The position numbers and the translations under genes were made by a program. The notes below the pieces were generated by a model. That model saw only the letters and a program-made list of their open reading frames with translations, was not told where the DNA came from and did no database searches. Shown here piece by piece: positions 21,399 through 33,183 of a DNA stretch of 64,000 nucleotides (positions within the stretch are counted from its first letter, which is position 1; each line of letters starts with the position of its first letter). Where the stretch lies: contig JBBHKE010002610.1 of NCBI GenBank assembly GCA_037447655.1, positions 100,907 through 164,906 on the forward strand, in the 5' to 3' direction. Source of the DNA: Zygnema cylindricum (lineage: Eukaryota > Streptophyta > Zygnematophyceae > Zygnematales > Zygnemataceae).

Positions 21399-22581
21399 TT
21401 ATTCAAGCTCTCCATGAAGAAAAGCAGTTTTAACATCCATTTGATGAACTTTCATATTTTCAATGGCAGCTAGACTTAACAGAATTCTGACAGTTGGAAA
21501 CCTTACCACCGGAGATAAGGTTTCCTCAAAATCAATTCCTTCCTTCTGATCGTAACCCTTTGCCACAAGTCTGGCTTTGTATCTCTCGATTGTTCCATCC
21601 GGATTTAGCTTAACTTTGAACACCCATTTGCTGCCAATAGCTTTCCAGTCCGGAGGAAGATCAACTAACTCCCACGTTTGAGCCTCCATTATCGATTTCA
21701 TCTCGTCATTTGCTGCCTCAATCCAGTGAGTTCTTCCGGTTGATGAGAAAGCCTCCCGGATGGTCAGAGATTCTCCTAAAGTTGAAGAAAATTCAAAATG
21801 GGAACCTGATTGTAGACGGCTGCTAGATCTCCTTCCCCTCGGAAATTCTGAGGCCGAGACCGATGGCTGTCGTGCGTTCTTTGTCTGTCTTGTCACTTGC
21901 CTTGACTGCTCATGAAGCCTCTCAGCCTGCTCATGTTGAGGCTGTACATGATCCTGCGGATCAGAAGAAACTTGCTCTGTAATAGGATGTTGAACCACTG
22001 GAAAGTAAGTGGCTTTGAGAGTATCAAAAATGACATATTCTTGAGATTTAATTTCACCCTGTTTGTCAGTCATTATAAATAAATCTGCTGAATCTCCTTC
22101 ATCTTTACAATAACATATCTGGACACCACAATCTTGTCCTTTTCTAGAACATATACCCTATACCCTTTTGAATAATCATCATACCCCATGAGGATTCCTG
22201 GTAACCCTTTTGGCTCCATTTTCGATGTAGACTGAGAAGTATTTAAGATAAAGCATTTACTCCCAAACACTTTAAAATGACCGACCTGGGGTTTTCTTCC
22301 TGTCCATAGTTCAAAAGGTGTTGTGCTAACCGATCTGGACCGAAGTCTGTTTTTGATATATACGCACAATTTAGGGCCTCAGCCCAAAATTTCATATCTA
22401 TACTTTTATCAGCAAGCATAGATCTAGCACACTCTGTTACTGTTCTATTTAACCTCTCTGAAACACCATTTTGTTGAGGTGTGTAAGGAACAGTTAGCTG
22501 ACGACTGATGCCTTCATCCAATAGAAACTTTTTAAATTCATGTAACATATACTCGCCTCCATTATCCGATATGAGTTCCAA
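21399..22581 (-). pseudogene. CopB-6 integrase C-terminal part and RT N-terminus
   Basis: Segment 21399-22073 holds the linker (GRRSSSRLQ), MEAQTWELVDLPPD and RT motifs up to HQMDVKTAFLHGELE. Segments 22073-22369 and 22243-22581 hold SDNGGEYMLHEF, PYTPQQNGVSERLNRTVTE, FWAEALNCA and the GLPGILMGYDDYSKGY C-terminal module. They overlap in different frames, showing a frameshift near 22350 and another near 22075. Confidence 0.85.
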
Positions 22582-23352
22582 AATTGAAGTACCATGGAGT
22601 TTTTCCGCCCAAGCTTTGTAGTGTTTAAAGTGGGAAAAAACCTAACTTTTTTCTTTCATGAAATATACTTTAGTATATCTGGAAAAATCATCAGTAAAAG
22701 TCACCATGAAGCGAACCCCCCTAGCCGATGGTATTTGAGCCGGGCCCAATACATCAGAATGAACGAGCTGTAAGACCTTCGTTGATCGGTGCTCTGATTC
22801 TTGTGGAAAAGGCAGCTTGTGAATCTTCCCCAAAGAGCAGCCATCACATGTTTTAACTGGCTGATCTGTTAAAGTAACACCTTCTATTTTGCCAGATTTC
22901 ACCATTTTGTTCAAGCTGTCATAATTAACATGTCCTAGCCTTTTATGCCATAACTCATTCTCAGACATTACACTTGAGTAGAGAACATCATTTTCTTTAA
23001 AATCTGCCATATCCATACGAAACATTTTGCTTTTATCTCTAGTTCCTGTGACTGCTACTTTTCTTAGCTTGCTTACAACCTGTATACCCCCCTTAAGGAT
23101 TACTTCAAAACCTTTGCTCTCAACTAGAGACGTAGAAAACAGATTCTTTTTTAGGGATGGAACATACAAGACATTGTGTAAAGTTTTCTCAACCGACTTG
23201 CCTCCTATATCTACCAGTAATGAAAAATCACCCTGAGCAGAAGTCTGGACACTCATGCCACAGGCATAGTATATATTCTTTGCAGGTGTATTCTGGAGAG
23301 TAGTAAAAAGGGCTTTGTTCCAACACATGTGAGCCGAATCTCCCGTGTCCAT
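22582..23352 (-). pseudogene. CopB-6 protease and integrase N-terminal half
   Basis: The main segment 22642-23352 has protease DTGDSAHMCWNK (Ala to Asp in the usual DTGAS), VLYVPSLKKNLFSTSLVES, pre-integrase WHKRLGHVNYDSL with CDGCSLGKIHKLPFP, and LVHSDVLGPAQIPSARG. A stop near 22640 (in K-S-x-VFSHFK) interrupts the integrase core. Confidence 0.85.
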
Positions 23353-23745
23353 GATTCACCCGACATCCTTTGACCCTTCCATCGCCGCCGCCATTTCAAA
23401 TAACTCCGATGTATCGTGCTCATCGAGACCAGAGGATTCATCTTCATGAGTTACAGATGAAAAAAACAGTGAGTTGTTTTGCAAAATATTACTAGAAAAG
23501 CCCTAATTAAATTGAATTTGCTACCACCCAGGCCTATATAAACCAGTTTCATTTGCCTTTTTGAGCTTATGACAGTACCAATATCCATGACCTTTCTCTG
23601 AACAGTAAAAGCATGTAGTAAAAGACTCCCTATTTAGCCCTTGATTAAATTGATTAAACTGTCCTAGATTCCTAGGACCCGGATTTCTAAGCTGATTAAA
23701 TTGATTTTTTGACTGTTTAAACTGTCCTCTTGTGTCAAAATTTGT
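23353..23745 (-). pseudogene. CopB-6 gag C-terminal part
   Basis: Minus-strand Gln/Asn-rich Gag tail followed by a zinc knuckle (CFYCSEKGH..YWYCH type, about 23575-23625) and an acidic linker before the protease. It has a stop near 23503 and a stop just before the protease (23355). It ends at the N run. Confidence 0.65.
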
Positions 23746-23755
23746 NNNNNNNNNN
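23746..23755. other. Assembly gap (10 N)
   Basis: Ten N bases inside the CopB-6 gag. The sequence on the far side is not the continuation of CopB-6. Confidence 1.
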
Positions 23756-23997
23756 CTAGATAAGCAATACCGCCGTCGTTACCTCCCGCGTTTCCTGGAA
23801 CCTACCTATTACCTATGTTCTCGCAGTCGGGTGTACACGACCTTGTTCCGGTAGAAGTTTTTAGACTTTCGTTGCGGCCTCTTTTTATAAATAATACGAA
23901 CACCTTACTCACAGGTTTGAGCACAATACCAACTACAAAGGAACGATCAACTACATCTTCTTTTTTATTAACTTTCTTGGGAAGTGTTACAGAATAA
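23756..23997. other. Unassigned sequence between gap and CopB-7
   Basis: About 240 bp with no match to the other repeats in this window that I could see. A 60-codon open stretch on the plus strand has no recognisable motif. It may be a join between contigs or a fragment of another element. Confidence 0.4.
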
Positions 23998-25126
23998 ACA
24001 CGTAGTTAAATTCTTTTTAGACAAGGTTCTTTCAATTATTTTTTCTTCTACATCAACTAGCAAGGAAACATCAACCATAACACGAGTTTGGACACTCATT
24101 CCACAAGCATAATAAATATTTTTCTCCGGCGTTGCTTTCAGATTTTTGAAGATGGCCTTGTTCCAGCACATGTGGGCTGACGCTCTTGTATCCATTATCC
24201 ATCCAAGGTCCTTTGCGCCTTCCATTGCTGCCGCCATAGCGAATAGATTCGTGTCGTCTTCCTCAGAAAATGTCAGAGTCTTGTCCTAGAGTGATGAAAA
24301 AGCTGAAAACAATGCATTTCCACGAGGTGTAGGCCCCGTGAAGCTATTGTAAAACTAACTTTGTTGCCATCCCGGCATGTATAAACCTGTATCGTTAGCT
24401 CGTTTAAGTTTAAGACAGAATTTGTATCCATGACCTCTCTCACTGCAATAAAAACATGCATTGTTGGATTGTCTATTTCCACCCTGATTAAACTGTCTGA
24501 ACTGGGTAAACTGATTACGTTGCTGAATAAACTGACCTTTCCTCCCAAAGTCTGAATTTAAAGCCTCTACTTTCTCAACATTGAGAATATTAGACGTAGC
24601 TTCCTCCTCTAGTAAAATATTGATGGCTAACTGTAAAGTCCAGCTAGCTTTATCTTTTTGTTTAAGCATGTCAGATGCTCCTTTCACACTACGAGGGAGA
24701 CCCCTCATGAGCAAAGCTGCCTGTTGAAATGGAGGAAACACACCACCTGCAAAAGCATTTGCATCTACAAGAATGTGAAATTTGTTAGAATATTCAGCCA
24801 TTGTACCGCCAGTGTACTTATAGTCCGATTTTTTTCCAGCCAACAGAAACTCTTTCGGACATTAGCCTTTTCATAATCACTTTTAGGGGATTTCCAGATA
24901 TCAATTGTTTTTTTAATTTTTATCCGAGACATAGCTAAATCCTCAGATATACAAAACTTCAGAATAGAACGAGCGTGTGTATTTTTCTTTAGACCATGAC
25001 GAATCAAATTCATCCAGCGAACCATCCAATATATCCAAAAGATTCACATTCTCAAAATGTGTCTCCACCATATCCGCCCAGTAAACATTCTTTTCCCCCG
25101 AAAGGATAGGAATTCTTGAAGACAGA
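23998..25126 (-). pseudogene. CopB-7 gag-protease, 3'-truncated
   Basis: Minus strand: GLSSRIPILSGEKNVYW (25131 downward), ETHFENVNLLDILDG, SDYKYTGGTMAEYSNKF (24843), QAALLMRGLPRSVKG, a zinc knuckle CFYCSERGHGYKFC (intact, about 24450), then protease WIMDTRASAHMCWNK (Gly to Arg next to the catalytic Asp). It is very close in sequence to CopB-5. Frameshifts near 24840 and 24300 break it, and it stops near 24000 in the protease C-terminus. Confidence 0.85.
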
Positions 25127-25135
25127 CCCATAACC

Positions 25136-26033
25136 TATTGTTCTACGACCACCGGTGCAGGTGGAGGAGCAGCAGTAGTAGTAGAAGTAGACATGATACA
25201 CTCTCAGAAGCTATCAAGAATCCTACCAAACAGTTGTTTTCAAGTGCTCACTAATTCTTGCAAAAGCATCCAAACCTCACAAAACTATATCAGAATATAA
25301 AGTAGCATAAACACCGACAACTCCTAAAGTTTCAACACAATTAACCCGACAACAATCAAGATATAATACTCAAAAGTTTCCCAAAAACTGTTTGCAGTTT
25401 TACTACTTGGAAGTCTGGATACATAAAAAGCTCTAAGTCTTAAGTCTTATGCTTTCGATGTTCTATCGCCGATATAAGTGTACCTGAGAGGTAAGTCCAA
25501 AATCAACCCACCTACTGAGATCTACGTGTTCCTAATCGTGCCAACCCAATCTATCATCGTACGGTCAATATTACTCATAATCTATATTACGAGATTGTAC
25601 AAATACTTGTCGGTTAAGTCACTTGTGATACTCTTATGAATCTCGTCCGTTGACTTGATTCATATCAATCGCAGTTGCGTTGTCCCGTATTGGATCACAT
25701 TCACATCACCCGCGGCTGCGGTGTCCCGCACCGAATCATATCCAAGATAGCAGCAACTGCGTTGTCTGTACGAATCATATCCAAAGTAACCGCAGCTGCG
25801 GTTGTCCTGTCTATGTCGCCGCTTTGCTGCTGCGTTGCTCTGTATGGAAGGTAGCTGCGCTGCTACACTGCTCTGTCAGCATAGCAGCTGCGTTGCTCTG
25901 TCTGCATAGTAGCTGCATTGTCGTGTACTGCACTCAAGTGATGACGCAAATCCTTATGAAACTTAAGCTACAAATTACTACCTTTCTGTCGTCACACTAA
26001 TATACCGAGACTTAAAGCTTTCCGAAATCCACA
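25136..26033 (-). repeat. CopB-7 5' LTR (898 bp)
   Basis: It aligns throughout with 13574-14470. The minus-strand end is GAACAATA, not CAACA, directly before GGTTATGGGTCTG (25122-25135). This C-to-T change at the LTR terminus also makes a TAG in the gag frame crossing it. On the right it ends TGTGGATTTCGG at unique-looking sequence. Confidence 0.85.
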
Positions 26034-26764
26034 ATGTACTACAAGTGTTTTAGACTAGTTGAGAGCGGGTTGTGTTAACTAATATCGATCAACTGAAAAT
26101 GAAACAACTGTATGACATGAGCTTTATTTATGCATGTGAAGCATTCGCACGCGTGAACAACGATGTAATATTACCAAGTGCAATGCGTTTTGACACTAGT
26201 TTTTCGGCTTCTGTCTTTACTTTGTACAATGATGACATTCATTTCATAAGCATATTTATCGAGTCATTGAGGATGTAGTGGCTAAAAAAATATTTCCTCT
26301 TTCCATAGTCTGTTTGGGAGCCTTTGAGTCCTCTCTTTCATCAATACGACACACTAGTTTGGTGTATCGGTAGCCTTTTAGTGATAACCAATGTTTATCT
26401 CTTTTAACCCACCGATAATCGATATTTTTGGTTGTACTGTACTATACGTACGGTGTTTGAAAGAATTATACCCAACGTAAAAAAAAATCAATCTCCCCAA
26501 CCTATGGGTATGTCGGTCACGGGAGATATATCGGTTTTCAATAGGTATCGTTTATCATTTTCTTTTCCGATATATTGGAAATTTGTCAGCGCTATTACTA
26601 ATGAAGATTTATCGTATTTTATCGGCCCCTTACCGATAACGGTAGCCGATAGGCTCATCACCTGTACATAACATGATTATATGTTTATATTGCAATTATT
26701 GATGTGGACGGTTCAATCGAGGCGCCTACTTGACCGATCATTTTTTGTTTTTATATAACCGTTG
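26034..26764. other. Unassigned 0.7-kb spacer between CopB-7 and CopB-8
   Basis: AT-rich sequence with several CCGATA/TATCGG motifs. Open stretches of 68 and 79 codons (26072, 26432) have no recognisable domain. I see no RNA gene and no repeat shared with the rest of the window. This may be older host sequence or a fully decayed element. Confidence 0.4.
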
Positions 26765-27825
26765 TGTTGAGATTTGAAATCTTTAGTTCAGTAAATAGAA
26801 CTATGAAAGGAGACCAAAAAGACTTATAATATTTTCTAAGTAGTTTTATGTAATACTTACGTTTATTAGTATTACAGTAGCAAAAGTACAATAAAGTGTA
26901 TTGTACTTCTGCAGGTTTTACGCAGTGGCGTCGACACGCGTCACGCAGCAGACAATTGGAATCGCCGTAACAGACGGACGAAATTTGGGCCGAAGACCTT
27001 GGAAAATATATGGTACGGCGATTTTTGGAGTCATACGGATATCTTGGAAATATATTCTACGGAACATTTTTATGATCGTTAAATGGAAACGTCCGGATAT
27101 TTCGGATATGTGTTGTACGATATGAATTATGATCATTGATTTCGAATGGTGTCGATAGACGCGATTCACAGAGACCACAAGCGTGATTCACGCGGGACCA
27201 CAAGTGACGAAGCACTCAGGTGCTTCGTACTACACTACGACAGTCGCCTGGACTTTAGCGACTACCGTGACTAAGCACTTGGAACATTTTGTACGGTTCC
27301 CCATCTGAAAATATTTGAATAAACATTGTTTTGTAGTTTAGTGTAATAAAAATTAGTGTTTTATTTATTAGGTTTTGGAAAATAATAATTAGGTTTTCAG
27401 AGGTACTCATGGTACAGTAAAGTACAAGTTGGATACTTTGTCGTTAGTCAGGATAGTTCTGTAGTACAGTCACTTGAATTAGTGTGACCAGTAGATACTC
27501 ACTGTGAGTATATAGTTTACGACTTAGCCAATTTAGAATCATCCAGTTTTGGGATTATCACATTTTAAGGGCAAATTTTGAGAAACTTCTAAGAGTCATG
27601 TCTTATGGTTTCCTGGGTCATTTGGGCTCCAATTTTGGGAATTGTCGGTTTACTTTGTTGTGTATCATTTTGAGAAATCTAAGGCATATTGGCCTTTTTG
27701 AGTCATATTTTGTGTGAGCTGAAAGTTGGTTGTTGAGTAGGTGTTTTATAGTTTCTATTGTTTTCCATCTATACTTCCACTACTACTACTGGTCCTCCTC
27801 TTGCAACGGTGGTTGTAGAACAACA
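26765..27825 (+). repeat. CopB-8 5' LTR (1061 bp)
   Basis: It ends GAACAACA before AGTTATAGG (primer site, 27826-27834). Beyond the first 95 bp it cannot be checked against the truncated 3' LTR. It contains the hairpin CGAAGCAC-TCAG-GTGCTTCG (about 27207-27226). The LTR-encoded Gag start has degenerated (ATCTATACTTCC where sisters read ATGTCTACTTCT). Confidence 0.7.
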
Positions 27826-28680
27826 AGTTATAGGCCTTTCATCAAGAATTCCTATCTTCAATGGCAAAAAGTATGCGTACTGGGAGGCGATGGTTGAATC
27901 TTCATTTGAAATAGCCGACTTATTGGGGGTCTTGGATGGCTCCCTTGATGAAACAGATCCGAGTTAGGCGAAAAAGAATTCAATGGCAAGGAACAATCTA
28001 ATTCTTTGTATTTCAAAAAATCTGGTCATGTCCCGCCTAAAAATGAAGAAGGCGAAGGATATTAGGACATCATTGAAATCTGCTTTTGAGAAAGCTAATG
28101 TCTAAGAGGAGCTCTTGGTGGCTGGGAAAATTTGGGGCTACAAATACTCGGGGGGAACTATGGTCGAGTATTGTGACAACTTTTGTGCACTTATTGATGC
28201 ACACTCTTCTGCTGGGGGGTCATTTCCTGAGTTTCAGTAGGCAGCTTTGCTTATTAGAGGACTTCCTAGTAGCATGAAAGTTGTGTGTGCTGAGTTAAAG
28301 TGTCTTGATAAAGCTAGTTGGTCGTTTCAATTAGCATATAATATTATATTGGAGGAAGAGTCTAATAGTAAACTCCTTGAAGGAGAAGGAAAGGTTGAAG
28401 CTTTTGCAACAGACTTTGACAAAAGAGCTCAATTTAATCAAAATAGGAATCAATTAAACCAGAATCAGAATCAATTTAATTAGAGGCCAAATAGACAATC
28501 TTCTACTGTTTCTTTCTATTGTTTTGAGAAGGGTCATGGATACAGGTATTGTCCTAAGCTGAAAAAGGCTAATGAGAGAGGTTTATACAGGCCAGGTTGG
28601 CAGCAAAGCCAATATCACAAAGGCTTTTCTGGAAATCCTACTCGTGGAAATGCTCTCTTTTCAGCTTCCTCAACTAATGC
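27758..28680 (+). pseudogene. CopB-8 gag
   Basis: GLSSRIPIFNGKKYAYWEAM continues from the LTR through the primer site. Stops at 27965 (Trp in sisters), 28103 (Gln), 28238 (Gln) and 28481 (Gln) break it. The Asn/Gln-rich tail has four short QNRNQLNQ-type repeats. The zinc knuckle has lost its first Cys (SFYCFEKGHGYRYC, about 28510-28555). Confidence 0.85.
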
Positions 28681-30130
28681 ATATGAGACTATGAGCTTTA
28701 ATGAGCAAGAGGAAGCTGAGTTATTTGCTATGGCGGCAGCAATGGAGGGTCCTAAGGATTCAGGATGGATCATGGACATGGGAGCATCGGCCCACATGTG
28801 CTGGAACAAGGCGGCTTTTACAAATCTGCAGCAAACGGCTCCGAAGAGTATCTACTATGCTTGAAGCATGAGTGTTTAAACCTCAGCTTAGGGTGATGTA
28901 TTTTTTATGGTAGACGTGGGGGGAAAGTCAGTAGAGAGAACTCTTCACAATGTTTTGTATGTTCCAAACTTTAAAAAGAATCTTTTCTCTACATCCCTAG
29001 TGGAGAGCAAAGGCTTTGAAGTCATTTTGAAGGGAGGTAGATAGGTTCTTAGCAAGAAAGGAAAAATAGCAGTAACAAGAACTAGTGATGCTATCAAAAT
29101 GTACCGGATGGACATGGCGGAATATAAAGAAAATAATGTGCTCTACTCCTGTGTCCAATTTGATAATGAGTTGTGGCATAAAAGATTGGGACACATGAAT
29201 TATGATAGTCTAAAGAAAATGGTGAATTTGGGAAAAGCTGATGGAGTTTCTATCACCTCTCATCCTATAAAAATATGTGATGGTTGTTCACTTGGCAAGA
29301 TCCACAGATTGCCATTTTCACAGGAAACAGACCATAGATCGGGAAGAGTTCTGCAGCTAATACATTCTGATGTTCTCGATCCTTCACAAGTGGCTTTTGC
29401 TGGAGGCGTCCACAATATGCTCACATTTATATATGACTACTCGAGGTACATCAAAGTTTACTTCATGCAACATAAAAGTGAAGTGTTAACTCACTTTAAA
29501 CACTACAAAGCGTGGGCGGAAAAGCTTCATAAAGTTCCAATATTGGCGCTGAGATCAGACAACGGAGGAGAATACACATAAAAATAATTCGAAGAATTTC
29601 CCCTTCAAGAAGGTATCAGTCACAATCTTACAGTCCCATATACACCAGAACAGAATGGTACCAGAACAGAATGGTGTTTCTGAAAGGTTAAATAGGACAG
29701 TGACAGAGAGTGCTCGGTCCATGCTTGCAAATAAAGGGCTAGATTTGAAATTCTGGGTTGAAAGGTCCATGCTTACAAATAAATGGCTAGATTTGAAATT
29801 CTGGGCTGAAACACTTAACTGTGTTGTTTATATTAAGAATAGAGTTGCTTTTAGATCTATTAGCACTACACCTTTTGATCTTTAGATAGGAGAGAAACCT
29901 AATGTTAGTCACTTTAAGATCTTTGGCAGTAAGTGTTTTATTCTAAGCACTTCACAAGATAGATGGAAAATGGAGGCTAAAGGCCTACTTGGGATTTTCA
30001 TGGGGTATGATGATAATGCAAAAGGGTATAGAGTTTTGTATTTGAGAAACAAAAACGTGATTATCTCTAGGAATATTTTGATTAAAGAAGAACAGGATTC
30101 GGTTGACCTGTTTAAAGTGTGAGATCAACA
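28681..30130 (+). pseudogene. CopB-8 protease-integrase
   Basis: Protease WIMDMGASAHMCWNK (about 28765; Thr to Met at the catalytic triplet). Integrase on 29099-29581: WHKRLGHMNYDSL, CDGCSLGKIHRLPFS, IHSDVLDPSQV, LRSDNGGEYT. The region after NGVSERLNRTVTES carries a 48-bp in-frame tandem duplication (29716-29811), and a 15-bp duplication sits at about 29642-29671. Stops include 28861, 28879, 29043, 29579 and 29883. Confidence 0.85.
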
Positions 30131-32019
30131 AGTAAAGGAAAAACAAGAATATGTTATTTTTCACCATACCAAGCGAGTCTACTTTCCACCGGCAAGTGGG
30201 ACACCTCTTCCTTCAATTCCTCTGGTGCCTTCACATGATGCTTCAGCACAAGTTACAACTCTGGCGGAAGAAAGTGATATACAGTCAGTACCAGATCAAG
30301 TTGTGGTTCAAACAAAACAGAAAAATCAGAGGCTGCCGACGATTTCTACCTCAAAATTTCCAGGGGGAAAAAGATCTAGCAGCCGTCTGCAAGCAAACTC
30401 TCACTTTGCTTTTTCGACAGCTACAGAGGAGCCTCTAACGATTCAAGAGGCCTTCTCATCACCCGGGAAAAATCAATAGATTGAGGCGGCAAACGATGAA
30501 ATGAAGTCTATTATGGAGGCGTAGACATGGAAGTTGGTGGATCTTCCTCCGGGCAGAAAAGCCATCGGGAGCAAATGGGTATTCAAGGTGAGGCTGAACC
30601 CGGACAACACCATTGAAAGGTATAAGGCTAGACTAGTGGCCAGAGGATACAATCAAAAAGAAGGTATTGACTTTGAAGAAAATTTCTCTCCAGTTGTCAG
30701 ATTTCCCACTATCAAAGTTTTGCTAAGTCTAGCGGCAATAGAAAATATGGAAATACATCAAATGGATGTGAAAACGGCCTTCTTGCATGGAGAGTTAGAA
30801 GAAACCATTTATATGAAGCAACCTGAAATGTATGTTGAAAAAGGAAAGGAAGAATTACTGTGTAAATTGATGAAATCTTTGTATAGGCAAAAACAAGCCC
30901 CACGTCAGTGGAATTTGAAGTTAGATGAGTTTTTGACTTGGCTAGGTTTTAAGAGAATTAGCTCATATCATTTTATACATGTCTAACAAGGGGAGGATGG
31001 GATACTATACAATGCTATATATCTGAATAACTTATTATTTATAAGTAAGTCAATGGATGAAATAAACTGCATTAGAGCGGCTTTAAGGTCGTGGTTTAAG
31101 ATGAAGGACCTCAGTGAGGCCAAGTATATCTTAGGTATACAAGAACAAAGAGACAGAAACAAAAGGCTGATTATGTTGAATCAGAAAAAAACGATAGGTA
31201 ACATGCTGGAAAGATTTGAAATGAAAGGTGTGAAAGGATCAGTAACTCCCATGGAATTCAGGCAGAAATTTGAAGGAATTGATATTTATTCAGGCATGAT
31301 GGTTTGTGAGAGTCTAGGGACAGGGCAGGAAGAGTTTATGGCTTCAAAGCCATATAGACAGGTAGTTGGAAGTCTTATATATTTTATGAATTGTACGAGA
31401 CTCGATATTGCAGCAGCTGTGGGGGTCTTGAGTAGAAGTATGTAGAATCCTAAAAGGGCAAACTGGGAAGCAGCGAAAAGGGTGTTGAGATTTCTTGCAG
31501 GTACTCGAAATCTCAAGATTTTTTTCGGAGGAGGAGAGGTGAAAATACAAACATGGAACGATGCTAGCTATGGAGACATGCTTAGCCGGAAATCTACAAC
31601 CGGTTTTGTTCTTAAGATTGGAGATGGAACTTGGTGCTGGAGTAACAAATTACAAAAGGTTACAACTTAATACACAATCGAGTTTGAATACATGGTAGTT
31701 TCTTCGGCCCTTAAAGAGCTCCTATGGGTTAAATCTATTCTACACGAACTTGGGAATATGCAAACAGGCCGTCAATCTATCTGGTGTGACAACGAAGCAG
31801 CCAATGCCATTGCCTCTAACCCAAGCTTTCATTTTGAAAGCAAACACATGGATGATAAACCTTCACTGTTTCAGGGAAAAGGTAATTGCAAAGGTTATTG
31901 AATTGTGTTATCTACCGGATGAGAAAATGGTGGCTATCGTGATAATAAAAGCCCTTCATGCTCCTAAGTTGCAGTTTTGCAAGAGGCTATTGGACTAAGT
32001 GAGTAGCTAAGTCTAAAGA
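30131..32019 (+). pseudogene. CopB-8 reverse transcriptase-RNase H
   Basis: Linker GGKRSSSRLQ (about 30365), stops at 30478 and 30523, RT on 30534-30986 (SKWVFKVRLNPDNTIERYKA, HQMDVKTAFLHGELEETIYMK, QAPRQWN). The catalytic stretch near 31005-31035 is scrambled and I cannot read YVDD. RNase H parts: SLIYFMNCTRLDIAA (31375), NDASYGDMLSRKSTTG (31560), KELLWVKSILHELGN, CDNEAANAIASNP. Further stops lie at 31443 and 31669, and the C-terminus is frameshifted. Confidence 0.85.
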
Positions 32020-32029
32020 TTTAGGTGAG

Positions 32030-32125
32030 TGTTGAGATTTGAAATCTTTAGTTCAGTAAATAGAACTATGAGAGGAGACCAAAAAGACTTAGAATATTTT
32101 CTAAGTAGTTTTATGTAATACTTAC
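32030..32125 (+). repeat. CopB-8 3' LTR, first 96 bp only
   Basis: It matches 26765-26860 with about three differences, then stops. A 22-bp filler follows before the CopA LTR at 32148. Confidence 0.8.
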
Positions 32126-32147
32126 CTTTTGTAAAAGAGGTAACAAC

Positions 32148-33183
32148 TGTAACTCTGAGACCTCCATAAGTCCTCAGAGTGGACAGCTTCCAAGAAGCCT
32201 CTAGGATAATCCTGACCCCTTTGTGTTTAAGCAAAAATAACTGCCACCCTGGCAGACAAAAACGCTGACCAACTTCACCCCTGTGAAGACAAGACTCCCC
32301 TGAGTCGATAGCAAAAAGAATCTTTGAATTTGCTCCCCTGAGCAGTAAGTTATGGAGGGTCAAAGTTGACCTTTGTACAAAAGCTCTCTGGGAGAGAGGG
32401 TCCTATCTCCTAATTTTTCTAATTCCTATCTCTCTCACAGACTCTATCTACTGATGTACGGAACCAATCAGAATACAGTTCCGTACCGGTGTACTTTCAG
32501 TACGGACATTGTACGACATGGCCTAAATGTCGACACATGCCATATCCGGATTCGGTGCCATAATCTCCGGAGATTCCACGATCCAATGTAATTTTGCCAC
32601 GCGTCATCCCATGTGGCGATAGCCACAAACCGCCGAAATCTTCTTTCGTGATCTCGGCGCTAATTCCGGCCGTCCGATTAGAATCGAATTTAATTGTAGC
32701 CGTAATATATACATGCGCGGTATTTGTTTCACTTACGTAACAAATGCGCGGTATTGATTTCTTGCATGTACCAAATTCCGTACTTATACATTACCGGATC
32801 TATGTATACCGTAAACAGTTACAGTTAAATGATTTATCCTACGTAATAATGTTTAAATAATTATCAAACTATATACTACGTAATGTAATTCCTAGAGTTA
32901 ACGGCTAAAGCTACCGGCTACTTCCTGTCTGCCGGCCGGTAGGTACAAGGATCAATTCCTGTCGTCGCCACACTCCTTTTAAATAAATAAACCCTAACTA
33001 ATATAAATTTCCCGTAAACCTCTGGATAGCCTAGGTAGCCATGGCTCTAGCTCCCTCTCCAATTTCTCAATGGCTGCGACAAGTTTGAGAGTTGGAGAGA
33101 GAAGTTTAGAGGTAGACTGCCTCGACTTCTTTCTATATTTCTATTTAGACCTAGAAAATCTAATAAAACCATTAGTTTCTACA
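32148..33183 (-). repeat. CopA-9 3' LTR (1036 bp)
   Basis: On the minus strand it starts TGTAGAAACTAATGG (33183) after polypurine AATAAGGGGAG and ends AGAGTTACA. It is closest to the CopA-1 LTR. It keeps leader stem-loops GGTCAA-CT-TTGACC (32358-32371), TGCTC-AGGG-GAGCA (32331-32344) and GACTC-AGGG-GAGTC (32293-32306). It also encodes the gag start (ATGGAGGTC). Confidence 0.8.

Larger units (their letters stand above)
19218..23745 (-). mobile_element. CopB-6 retrotransposon, 5' end lost at assembly gap
   Basis: A 3' LTR is followed by RNase H, RT, integrase, protease and the gag C-terminus in order on the minus strand. It has only a few visible lesions, then reaches the run of Ns at 23746. 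Confidence 0.85.
26765..32125 (+). mobile_element. CopB-8, full-length heavily mutated copia retrotransposon
   Basis: The 5' LTR (26765-27825) and the 3' LTR start (32030) share the same first about 95 bp, starting TGTTGAGATTTGAAATC. The polypurine tract TTTAGGTGAG precedes the 3' LTR. The internal region carries gag to RNase H with more than a dozen stops. The 3' LTR is cut at about 32125. Confidence 0.85.

Noticed and set aside
26072-26671. Short open frames in the spacer (68 and 79 codons)
   Set aside because: No motif, no start context and no partner frame. The length is expected by chance in AT-rich DNA.
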